Shown: positions 54,501 through 64,000 of the stretch, piece after piece
How positions within the stretch are numbered: position 1 is the first letter of the stretch
How the letters are laid out: the number at the start of each line of letters is the position of its first letter
Assembly (NCBI GenBank): GCA_900073065.1
Contig: FJOG01000019.1
Span: 188,179 to 252,178 of the forward strand
From: Phialocephala subalpina
Lineage: Eukaryota; Ascomycota; Leotiomycetes; Helotiales; Mollisiaceae
Length of the DNA stretch: 64,000 nucleotides
Reading direction: 5' to 3'
Made by a program: the position numbers and the translations under genes
Notes under the pieces: model-generated
What the model was told of the DNA's origin: nothing
The model's database searches: none
The model's input: the letters and a program-made list of their open reading frames with translations, nothing else

Positions 54501-56695
54501 ACGCCTGAGATACCGTACGAGAAACAGCAGCTATTGAGCGGAAGACCATGGACATGGAGAGCAAGGTAGCGAAGCTGAATAGTAAATAAATGAAGAATGC
54601 TTCCGGAGTGCGCCGCAGATTTGTCATGAAATACAAGACCAGGCTGAACGTTATGCATGTAGCAATTTTCTGCGGTAAATCCGCAATCATTCCGGCTATG
54701 GCTTCGGCGAAGGGATGGTAGAAGGCATATTTTGCTTGCTTTTCGACGATAGGACGTTGGGCATAAAGTGTTTGAATCTAGCACTATTAGCAATTTTTAT
54801 TAAGTGGAAACTATAATGCGTACTTCCAACATAGACGAGAAAGCACTGAGAAGAATGGCGAAGAAAAGCAAGGCACCCCGATTGTACAGGGCGGAGGTAT
54901 CGTCTTTCAAATTGTAAAAGACACTAGCGACAATCAAACCCACGATAGTGTTGCCAAAAACTCCAATGAGGAGGAGTGACATGTCACCCTGGAGTCTCCA
55001 AAAACAACGCTTCATACAAAGCTTGACTTGCATAGCAACGGATATTGTGTAAGGGGATTTGAGGCGCTGGTGTTTTGCTTGTTGGGCTTTCCTCGCGTGT
55101 TGAAACTTTTGGAGGTAATGGCCATCCGCAATGGAGAACTCTTGGTTGTAGGCATCGATTTCCTGGACGAGGCGTGCATGATCGTTGCTTTCCAACCACC
55201 GTCTCTCGAATTCTTCTGGGGTATGGGGTACACGGGCTTCCCAGCCATCGCGAGCAGTTCGTTCCGAGGCGCTGGTCAAGGAAGTGAGGAAATCTGCAGT
55301 TGTCTGCCGTTCCGGACACACGAAGCCCATCTCGAGGAAAAAGGTCTTTGCGGCGTTCTTCTCACCGAAGTAGATTTGTCGTCCCTCGTAGAGAAGAGAC
55401 ACTTTGTCAAAAGTCTATCAAGGTTAGCGGCAGTCAAAGAAAAATGAAGGATTTGACAGACGTCGTAAATCGCCTGGGAAGCCTGATAAATGGCGACTAC
55501 ACATGCCATTCCACCCAAATCGGCTGATAAACGCAGGGACTTTACGAATTCCAATGCAGTGGCACTATCCAGCCCTCTTGTGCTGTTGTCCCAGCATTGT
55601 AAAGGGCTTCCACCTAACGCTGCTTCTGCAATACTGACACGCTTTCGCTCGCCGCCAGATACTCCGCGGACTGTAATGGTTAGGATCGCGGTTCAAAGAA
55701 CAGGGAAATAGAATATACTGAAATCATTGCCAACTTTCGTATTTATTGTATGCGATAGCCCAAACACTGCCATTACCACGTCCCTGATGTGCGTGGCATA
55801 TTGTTCACGAGTGACTCCAGGTGGACGATTTGCCGGAGCTCGGGCCTCAGCTGCGAATGCAAGAGTTTGTCCGACGGTCAATTGTGGGAAATGGACATCG
55901 ACCTCAGCTTGATAAATAGCCTCTCCTTTGAAGTCTTTGTGCATGGTCTCTTTTGGAATACCTAGGACGGGTCAGCCAACTCACAACATCGCAGATAAGA
56001 ACGAACCTTGATAATTGATCTCGGAGGCTTCATCGACGAAGAAGCCATGAGTTTCTCCAGAGATGGTTTTCAGGAGCGTTGAACAACCACTAGAAGTTCC
56101 AATCAGAATTTCATAGTGTTCAAGGTGTGGAGGTAACTTACCTTCCAGGTCGCCCAAGTACAACCAACATCTCTCCGCTCTTGACCAGCCCATCGAAATT
56201 CCTAAGGATCTGGATCTTCGTCTTCCCTTTATCGCCTCTGAATCTGTTGAAAAGGTTGGTGATTGCCAATGGATAATTGCCAAACGTCTTCTGGTAATCC
56301 GTAGGCACACCAAAACCGTGTACATTCAAGTTCTTGTACGAAACTCCAGCAGTCCTGGAAGGATAACGCTCTGGGTCTCTAGAAGCAATACCAATCAAGG
56401 TCTTTATCCAGGCCCGTTGGCTAAAACTACCAGAGCTAGGATTAAGCAATGGGTCGTCGGTGTTCTCGAATGGATTGACATAGTGGCCGTCTGCCGTCTT
56501 GATCGAATGTTGTGTAAAAGTTCTGACAAGATGCGCAACCGTCTCATCGCGTTCGGTATCGCTGTCCTCATCCGAAGAGGGAAGTAGATGAGCTGGCTGC
56601 TCACTCGTTTTGTCGAACGTGTTCCTTCTTCCTCCAGAAACAAATTCATGAACAACGCCTTCGGCAGAAGGAATAGCACCCCATGGTGCAGACAT
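51537..56695 (-). CDS. PDR-type ABC transporter (full-size ABCG)
   Basis: Plasma-membrane drug/toxin exporter of the Pdr5/CDR/AtrB type. Eight exons: 56695-56142, 56089-56007, 55961-55719, 55670-55462, 55414-54824, 54777-54182, 54134-53527 and 53323-51537, giving 1556 aa. Phases agree at every junction. Intron 6 (54135-54181) uses a GC donor (GCAAGT). Domain order is NBD1-TMD1-NBD2-TMD2. NBD1 has the Pdr-typical degenerate Walker A GRPGSGCST, restored across intron 1, and signature [13 protein letters not shown]2 has canonical Walker [22 protein letters not shown] and Walker [14 protein letters not shown]. Each TMD shows about six hydrophobic helices (for example [19 protein letters not shown] and [13 protein letters not shown]). 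A PDR signature near [12 protein letters not shown] is present. The C-terminal ~70 residues are Ser/Thr/Glu-rich. All motifs look functional. Confidence 0.95.
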
Positions 56696-58339
56696 CTTGC
56701 TTTCCTTCCTTCCCAGGCGGCAATGCTAGAACAAAATTAAATGCCCTCAGGTAGAAAAAAATCATGGGAGTGGAGAGGAATTGACGAAGAACGAGAGAAT
56801 ATGAAGTAGAAATGAATTGACCAGCTTTCAGGGATGATCGACGACTTGCATCTTAAGTGCTTCTTGATGGCGTATTCGGGTTACCTCTAGTTCGGATCGG
56901 TCTGTTTCCGTCTGCCAAAGGATAAATAAGGCTCCACGATCATTCCTGACGCAGTGTGCAAAGTCACTTGGGCTGTTCCCCGAAATTGTCTAAGTTGCAA
57001 CTTTTGCGAATGCTTTGGCCCAGAATACATGATTAGATGTGGCTTAACAAAGCCAATAATCGTTGGTTGCGAGCGATCTCGTATTCGTACAACAGGGGTA
57101 GAAATTAAGAATACGACGAAATTCGTATTACGGTAACCTTCTCTTGCCACATTTCCGTCCCGTGAAATCAACACAACCGGCTCGGGACACTTCACATCCG
57201 CTTCGACTCCATTAATCGCCGTTGGTTATTTGTTGATGTTTGCACGTCCTCTCTCGTTTGATTCTGAGTGTAATATTTAATGGTATTATTGGTGGGACAA
57301 GACTTTCAACGCAATTTGGATGGCCGAGCTCCTCAAGTGAAGCTGCACGGGTGGTGCGTACATGGAATAGGGTACCGGACAGCAAGGTGCTTGGCTGAGC
57401 CTAAACGTCGAGTTCCTCTCTTATCTTATGAAGTCAAAGGAATTGGAATTCGAGCTGAGCACACTTCAGACGGCGTTTTCTCTCGGCTCCTTCAATTTCA
57501 AAAACCAATGTCAACTTTCGCCTTCCGCTTCAACTCCTACTTCGGTCGCGTGATGAGTGACAAGAAGCTAACGCTGCTGCAAGTTAAAATCACATGTTCA
57601 AGAACGAAGTTAAACAAAATGCGGTGTGTTCTGTATTCATGTTGAAGTACATTTTCAACTCCGATGACAGGGAGTTACGATATTGGACCAAACAAGATTC
57701 GAGAGTAGAATTGCAGTCCCAGCCTCGCCATTGATGGATTTGTGGAACTCGTCTTGACAAGTCACCATTTTTCTTATGTCTTGAAGGTAGACGACTAGCC
57801 AGTATTCTGAATCCGAAATAAAGTTACGTACTTCAAGTGAAGCATTTGTAGATGCAGCGTGGAATAAACCTTCGTTTAAAATATTCGGCTGGGCGACGCC
57901 CGAAGCCCTCGCCCCGTTGCGCCTAGTATTCAATTTCACGCCCGAGATGTCGCCTTGTTACAGGATGATTCGGACAAAATTCCCGTGTGTTCCACATCTC
58001 AGTTTCCTTTTTAACCTGGTGCTGCTGCATCTTCAACTTCTTATCTCCAGTCAAGTGGTTATGGCAGCCAATCAATCTACCGACATGCAAGTCCAAGTCA
58101 CACACCAAAATCAGAGACCGGACTCGGCTCGCAAGCGTGTCATAAAGACAACGGAACTTCTTTATCGTTCTGAAAAACATATCTTCCACAGACCTAGCTT
58201 CTATTGCAATCTTCTTGCAAGAGGGAAGTTGACAAGCGGTACATTTTCAAGTACACTACCAGCGCCATGGAAGTCATCGCAGACTGTGAGGTGTAGAATA
58301 GAAGGAGGCAATAATAGGTCAGATTGGTACTAGACTAAT
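56696..58339. other. intergenic, upstream of the ABC gene
   Basis: Promoter side of the ABC transporter. Frames 56887-57195 (minus), 57280-57645 and 57917-58333 (plus) show no domain. Composition changes abruptly near 58340 into degraded repeat DNA. Confidence 0.4.
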
Positions 58340-60240
58340 TTTTGTCCTTTTGCCAGAGATTCAGAGAGCCCCTATATACAGAATAATAGCCTAAGAATAA
58401 TAACCGCATAGCCCCCGTAAGACTTCTTACGCTACGCGTAAGCTTACGCGAGCTCTACGTAGGTTATAGAGGCTACGCAGCCTTAGGTGGTGGCTGTAAG
58501 CCAGCCAGAGGCTGCGCTAATAGGATACCTAATCCTATACGTAACACGATTCCCCCTCCCTACGATATTGTCCTCGGTATTAGATTTTTATTATAGGCTT
58601 TATTAACTCTCCGTAACGGTTGCTATAAGCTTCCGCTACCCCTATGTCCTTTGTGAGGTTTAGGCTACATAAGTACGAAATAAAAGTGCCCTTTGATTAG
58701 TTTGTTTCCATTAGATCGGTAGGCTAACTTTAGTGGCTTGCCGATAGCGTATCGTAAGAATATATGAATAGGAAGATCTTCTCGTAAACTAAAACCGGGA
58801 GTGGGAGTTTATTATATTTCTATAGTAATTATAGTAATAATTACCCCACTAATTGGCAGATAAAGTAGTGGCTTATTCCCCTCACAAGTGGGGTAGCACG
58901 AAGACCCTTATATGCTTTGGTAGAGACCCTTTGGACTTCAAAAGAAATAAATAACCTCTTAAATAAACCCTAGGCCCTTATAGCATAACTCCCGCATCGC
59001 GTTTTCTCAATGGAGCGTCGTGATTAAGGGGCTGGTTGGCGTTTGGGCCGTGGTCGCGGGCGTTTTACGCCATTTAACTGGTTAGAATCGAAGTGATCTA
59101 TTCCTAATCCGATATAGCGTGACTCCCCAAGGTCGCGAAACGAGGCTACGAGCCCCCTTATATAATCGAGTGATATTCCCCTTATACTTAGTCTCTTTAA
59201 ATTATTTCGTGCTTCTTTAACTGAGCCTTAAAAGCTTCTTTAGATCTTTTAACTTTTGCTTGATATATTGATTATCTTTGTTTAGTTTGCTCCTTTTGCT
59301 TTTGCTGCGGGTAAGAAGCGTAAGGGTACCGGAAGAATTAACCCAAATAAACGTTTTCGTAAGGAGATTAATACCGCTTGGCTTAAGGTTAGGCGCTATC
59401 TTTATTACTTTAAGCATTTAATAGTAAATCCTTAGTATAAGTATAAATCGAAGTTTAATTCGAAGAATTATAAGAGGTGTAATAGTAAGGGAAGCCCTTA
59501 TGAGAAGGTATATTTGGCTTTTAAAGTACTTTTGATATAATTAATTAGTATAGATCCTATATAAGCTCTATGCGCTGTTCTGTGAGTTAGAAGATTATAC
59601 TAAGGCTTTCTTAGAAGATATAGTTTATAACTTTTGCCTTAACTTTAACCTAAAGGAGTTTCAAGCTAAATTCGGGTTAATTGATTCTTCCCGGCGTATT
59701 AAGGTAAATAAGGAGTTTTCTTTGGAAGAGGTTTTTGATGAGTAGTACGCCTTCGAAGTGGATTCGGCCAGTTTGTTACCCTTAGAGTTGTATTAATATT
59801 TCGAGTAGTTTTTTAGAAATTTTTACGCTGTTAATATGAAAATCACTACGTAGATAAGGATAAACGCTTATGAGCTTAGTGTCCCTGGCGCTTTTAGCGC
59901 TAAAATTATGAAGCTTTAAGTCTTGAGAGAGTTGATTGTTATTGTTAAGGGCTTTAACGCCTCCTTTCGATTTGCGGTATATGTTTAGTTGATTTTGGTG
60001 GCTATTGCTAATTCCTTTTAGTACTTTATTGTCGATGAGGAGGAGGAGGATGATGATAGTATCTTTGTGGAGGTGCTGCGGTGGTTTGAAAAGGAGGTTT
60101 GAGTTTTGGCGTTTCCGGGGTGTTTTGCTTTTTGGCGTATAGGTTTTGCGGCGTTTTTCGGTTATGAGACCCTTTTTAGCGAGATACTTGGGGCTATCAA
60201 ACCACTATATAATGAAACAAATTTTAATTAATAGATTTCT
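58340..60240 (+). pseudogene. RIP-degraded repeat with a decayed plus-strand ORF
   Basis: TpA-rich sequence with residual CpG, typical of RIP. On the plus strand, 59280-59420 reads KKRKGTGRINPNKRFRKEIN. Then 59640-60105 reads as one frame broken by many TAG/TAA stops (KEFQAKFGLIDSSRRIKVNK, then ITT*IRINAYELSVPGAFS, and an acidic end DEEEEDDDSIFVEVLRWFEK). I cannot name this protein. It runs towards the Gypsy remnant on the opposite strand, so it may belong to a second element. Confidence 0.5.
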
Positions 60241-60419
60241 ATCGATTTATATAATTAAAAAACAAATAAAATAAAAACAAAAGCAGGCGGTTTACGCGTA
60301 TTTCCGAGGTTTACCGCGCTTCCGTTTTAACTTTTCTACCACTTAGTCTTTTATCGAGGGGGGTAGTTCGGGGCTTTTACGGCGCCTAAGTGATTGAACT
60401 TCTTTGAGACCGTGATTTT

Positions 60420-63400
60420 TATCGTAAGAATCTAATAATTCTTTTGCGTTTTTGAGGTTGGGGTAAACTAGTAATTAAGTATTATAATCCTCCGACTAAC
60501 CTTTCCATTTGATCAAATATTTGTGGTTTTAGTTACGATTATCTTATTTATAATTTAAGATAATCTTTACTTCCTATTCTTATTTGTTATTGTTGTTAGC
60601 GAGCTCCGGGTTAACGCTTGTAAGGAAGTCTTCCGGCTATTTTCCGGCGCTAGCGATATACTCCTCGAGGAGAAAGACGTGGAAAATAGGGTGGAGCTAT
60701 GAGTATAGAAAGGGTAATTTAAGTCTATAAGCGGCTTTATTAATATACTCCTCGATTTGAAATAGCCCGATGAATTTAGGGGCGAGTTTCCCTAGTTTTA
60801 GCCGGATGTTTTTCGTAGATAATAAGACTTATAACTTTACCGCGAAGTGCTTGTCGAGCCTATACTTATTGTAGTACTTCTCCCTGTTTTTCTGCGCGCG
60901 ATCTTAGAGCTCTTGAAGGTTTCTTTTTTCCTTTTTCAAAGCTTTTACTCGTTATCGCGTAGTTGGTATCTCCCCTTGAAGCCTATCTTTAGGGTTTTAT
61001 GGTAAACGTGGGTTATAATTGTAAACGACTTTAAAGGGGGTTGTTTGGAGCGTTTAGTACTTCGAATTATTATAAGTAAACTTTGCGAACGAGAGTTTAC
61101 TTGCCTAGTTATCTTTCTTAGCGTTATAATAGCAGCGTAAGTAGTGTTTAAGCACTTGGTTTTGGCGCTTAGTCTGCTTGTCAATTTGAGGATAAAACGC
61201 TATAAAGAGTCGTTATTTGCAAAAGAAATAAAAACAAAGTATAAACTAAAACTTTAAAGTAAAAACGTTACTTTAATCCGAAATAATACCGTTAGGGGTC
61301 TTGAAGTTACTAAAAACTCTATCTTATAATAAAGTAATTAACTCGGGAGTATTAATGGTTTTATGGTAGGGGATATATTTAATTATCTTTAAGTAACGGC
61401 AAACGACGACGAGTATATTATCGAAGTCGTTACCACTAGGATTTTTACAAAGGGGTAGTTTTATAATAAAATCTATTGATATTTCCAATTAAGGCCCAAT
61501 AGGTTACGGTAAAATACTAAGAAGCCCGTAAGGCGCGTGACGCTTGGCCTTAACTCTTTAATAAACATCGTATTCACGAATATAATCGCGAATATCGTCT
61601 TTAAGCCTTCCCTAGTAATAAGCTCTTCGAATAAGTTCTAGCGTTTTATCTACGTCGAAGTAGTTTGTTAGGGGATTATCGTGATAAAGCTTCACGACTT
61701 CGGCTTTAAGTGCGGGGTTATAAGGTACAAAAACTTTGCTATTCTAACGCAAAAGTCCCTATTTATTAGCTTACCAAATTTCCTACCCTTAAGAGTTTCT
61801 TTTGCGCGTTTTATCGGCCCGTATTAACTTATTATATTTATCGTTTTACTGCGATAATAAAATGAGGTTTATAATAGGGTCGGTAAGAAGTATTAACGCG
61901 ATATTTAAACGCGTTACTATATATATCTATAATCTTAGGATTAACTATTTGTAACCAATTAAATTTATTAATAATTAAAGGTTTTAATCGTTATACTCCC
62001 TATCAGAAACTTTATCTATAGATAAATAGTCGTTTATAGCTTTTAGGGCGGGGTTTTAAAGGTTTCTAACCTTTATTTCCAAATTATTGGTTTAAATTTC
62101 CTAGTCGAGATCTCTCTACTTATTAACTAAGGCTAAACTCGACTTATACGTCGCGAATAAGCGTCGTATAATCAAAAATACTTTTAGTCTAATTAAAATA
62201 TCGCGGACTATAATTATAAATTTCTTTTTTAGTTTATTCTAGAAAGTAAAAAGCTAAGAATCTTTAAAGGCCTTTTTAAGTGATTTATTATTATAATCCG
62301 GTCAGCGATTTAATTTATTTGTTAGATTTAACGAGTTTTTCCGGTAAATAATCTTAAAGTCGTAAAAAGCAAAATATATAGCTTATTTTACTTATCGCCT
62401 TTCCAAATACTTAGTATTTACTTAGTATTTAAAATTATTATAATTAGTAATTACTTCCATAGTATACTTAGCACCTTCAAAGTAATATTGCCACTCCTTA
62501 AAGCTCTCGATAATCGCTAATAACTCTTTATCGTAAGTTGCGTAGTTTCTTTCCGCGTTATTAATCTTGCGGGAAAAGAAGGCTACGGGGTATTAATAAC
62601 GCTTCGAATTACCCTTTGGGCCCTCTTATTGTGATAAGGTCCCTACGATAATAAATTTCGACGCGTTAATTTCCAGATAAATCTTTTTCGCTAGGTCAAA
62701 ATAGATTAAGAATAATGCCTTAGTAAAGGCTTCCTTTAAATCTTTAAAGCTCTATTTAACTTCTATTATAAACATAAACTCTCTAGACTTTACGCCTTTC
62801 TCTATGCCTTTAAATAGCCCTAAAAGGCCTATAATTACGCCAGAGAACCTATATACGAAACGGCGGTAAAAGTTAGCAAACTTTAAGAAAACTTAAACTT
62901 CTCGAAAAAAAGTTAATTTAAGCTATTTAATGATTATCCGGACTCTTTCCAAGTCTGAGTATATTCCATTGTAATTAATAATAAACCCAAGAAATTTTAC
63001 TTACTTTTTACTAAATTTATATTTATTAAATTTAACGTAAAACTTATATTTACGGAGCCTTTTTATCACTTGAAATATATGCGACTCGTGCTTAACAAGA
63101 TCTTAAGAATAGATTAAAATATTATTTAAGTAAATTACGATAAAGTAGTTTAATAAGCCCGAAAAAGCTCCGTTGATATACGCTTAGAAAGTTGCTAACG
63201 CGTTCGTTAATCCGAATGGCATTACTTAGTATTCAAAGTGATTATAACGAGTCCAGAAAACTATTTTCCAAACGTTTTCCCCCCGAATTCGTATATAATA
63301 GTAAGCGTCTTTTAAATTTAATTTAGTGAAGATTTGGGCACTTATAAGGCGGTCCAAAGTCTCGTTAATCAGAGGTAAAAAATGTTAGTTTTTAATCGTC

Positions 63401-64000
63401 ACCTTATTAAAACCTTTATAATCCACGCAAAGCTTTAAGCCTCTATCCTTTTTGGGCACGAAGAGTATAAAGGCTCTCGTAGGACTAGTAGAAAGGCGTA
63501 TTTACCCCTTCTCGAGAAAAGTTGCGATATAATCGCGAAATGCCGCGAGTTAAAGTTCTAAAAGGTTATATAGGGGCCCGTAAAGTATTTAACCCTCTAT
63601 TTTAATCGTATACTTATATCCACTTTATTCGGGAAAGATAAAGGTTACTCCTTCGTCGAAGATATCCTCATAACTTTGGAGATATTCCGGTAGAGTAATT
63701 TCCTGTTTTTGAGTAATTATAAAAACCTTCGATATTTTCGACTTTTAGGGGGTAAGTAATTCTACCTTTAAACCTAAGTACCTATACTTCCTGTAATTAA
63801 TTAAATAATCGCATTTTCTTCTCCTAAAGAAAACTATATAGGCTTCGATATCTAGTTCAATTTTGAGAAGCTCCGTAAACTCAAAGGGGCCTAAGACCTT
63901 AATATTATCCCAGGCTACCGCGTAAGCCTATCTCCCCGTTAATTAATCGTAAATACTAATACCTTTCTTAATAAACTAGTTTCTCCTTAATATTATCTTA
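60420..64000 (-). mobile_element. RIP-degraded Ty3/Gypsy chromovirus, partial
   Basis: Reading the minus strand from 64000 downwards gives the pol order of a chromodomain-containing Gypsy element. Reverse transcriptase is at ~63450-63050 ([41 protein letters not shown], and YLNN in place of YLDD). RNase H is at ~62720-62430 (NNAERNYATYDKELLAIIES). Integrase is at ~61600-60960 (ISIDFIIKLPLCKNPSGNDF; AFYPQIDKQTKRQNQVLKHY). The chromodomain is at ~60540-60420 (YLIKWKG*SEDYNT). Stops are frequent and nearly all could arise by G-to-A or C-to-T change. The zinc-finger Cys pair of integrase reads YDVY instead of CxxC. Gag and the 5' LTR lie beyond the window. No 3' LTR could be delimited. Confidence 0.9.

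Noticed and set aside
57280..57645. Plus-strand frame of 121 codons as a gene
   Set aside because: No domain, no splice support and unremarkable composition. A chance frame is as likely.

Overview
The window is nuclear DNA of a filamentous ascomycete, most likely a leotiomycete (inference). The genes carry short GT-AG introns of about 45-70 nt. The gene content is typical of that group: many 2EXR proteins, an OTT_1508-like deaminase, a DUF7708 protein, an AAA ATPase of the DUF7025 type, a Dicer-like protein and a full-size PDR transporter. AT-rich blocks at 1-330, 4383-4800 and 58340-64000 carry the CpA-to-TpA decay expected of repeat-induced point mutation (RIP).

Layout. 1-4800: two 2EXR genes between AT-rich blocks. 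4804-8692: a predicted nucleic-acid deaminase (minus) and a C2H2 zinc-finger gene (plus) with one in-frame TAG. 9899-14367: a complete six-exon Dicer-like 2 gene. 15919-29324: a 2EXR-rich region with a broken copy at 16 kb, an unrecognised small gene, and six neighbouring 2EXR loci all on the minus strand (19.2-29.3 kb). Four of these are intact, one is intact apart from a TAG at a conserved Trp, and one is truncated. 29974-39108: a metal-dependent decarboxylase of the amidohydrolase-2 family, an F-box protein and a membrane-anchored coiled-coil protein. 41774-47624: a divergent pair, an AAA ATPase and a DUF7708 protein. 49082-50570: a secreted aspartic protease with TAG at the invariant Trp of its active-site motif. 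51537-56695: an eight-exon PDR-type ABC transporter. 58340-64000: RIP-degraded repeats, including a Ty3/Gypsy chromovirus on the minus strand that runs off the window.

Many of the genes could be completed only by assigning introns by hand. I give exon boundaries where the splice signals, reading phase and protein family all agree. Several apparent ORF starts (6456, 17682, 26315, 33528, 44635, 45839, 49067) are not ATG, and an upstream exon or a downstream ATG was sought for each.

The most interesting signal is a set of genes that are intact except for one TAG. Two of these TAGs fall exactly where the family or local paralogues have Trp (49424 in the protease, 25244 in a 2EXR gene). A third, at 8069, interrupts the zinc-finger gene. 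TGG-to-TAG can come from RIP, but UAG is also the codon that sexual-stage A-to-I mRNA editing turns into UGG in Fusarium and Neurospora. Two of the three TAGs place the A as the last base of a 3-nt loop in a short perfect hairpin. This can be tested with RNA-seq from fruiting bodies.
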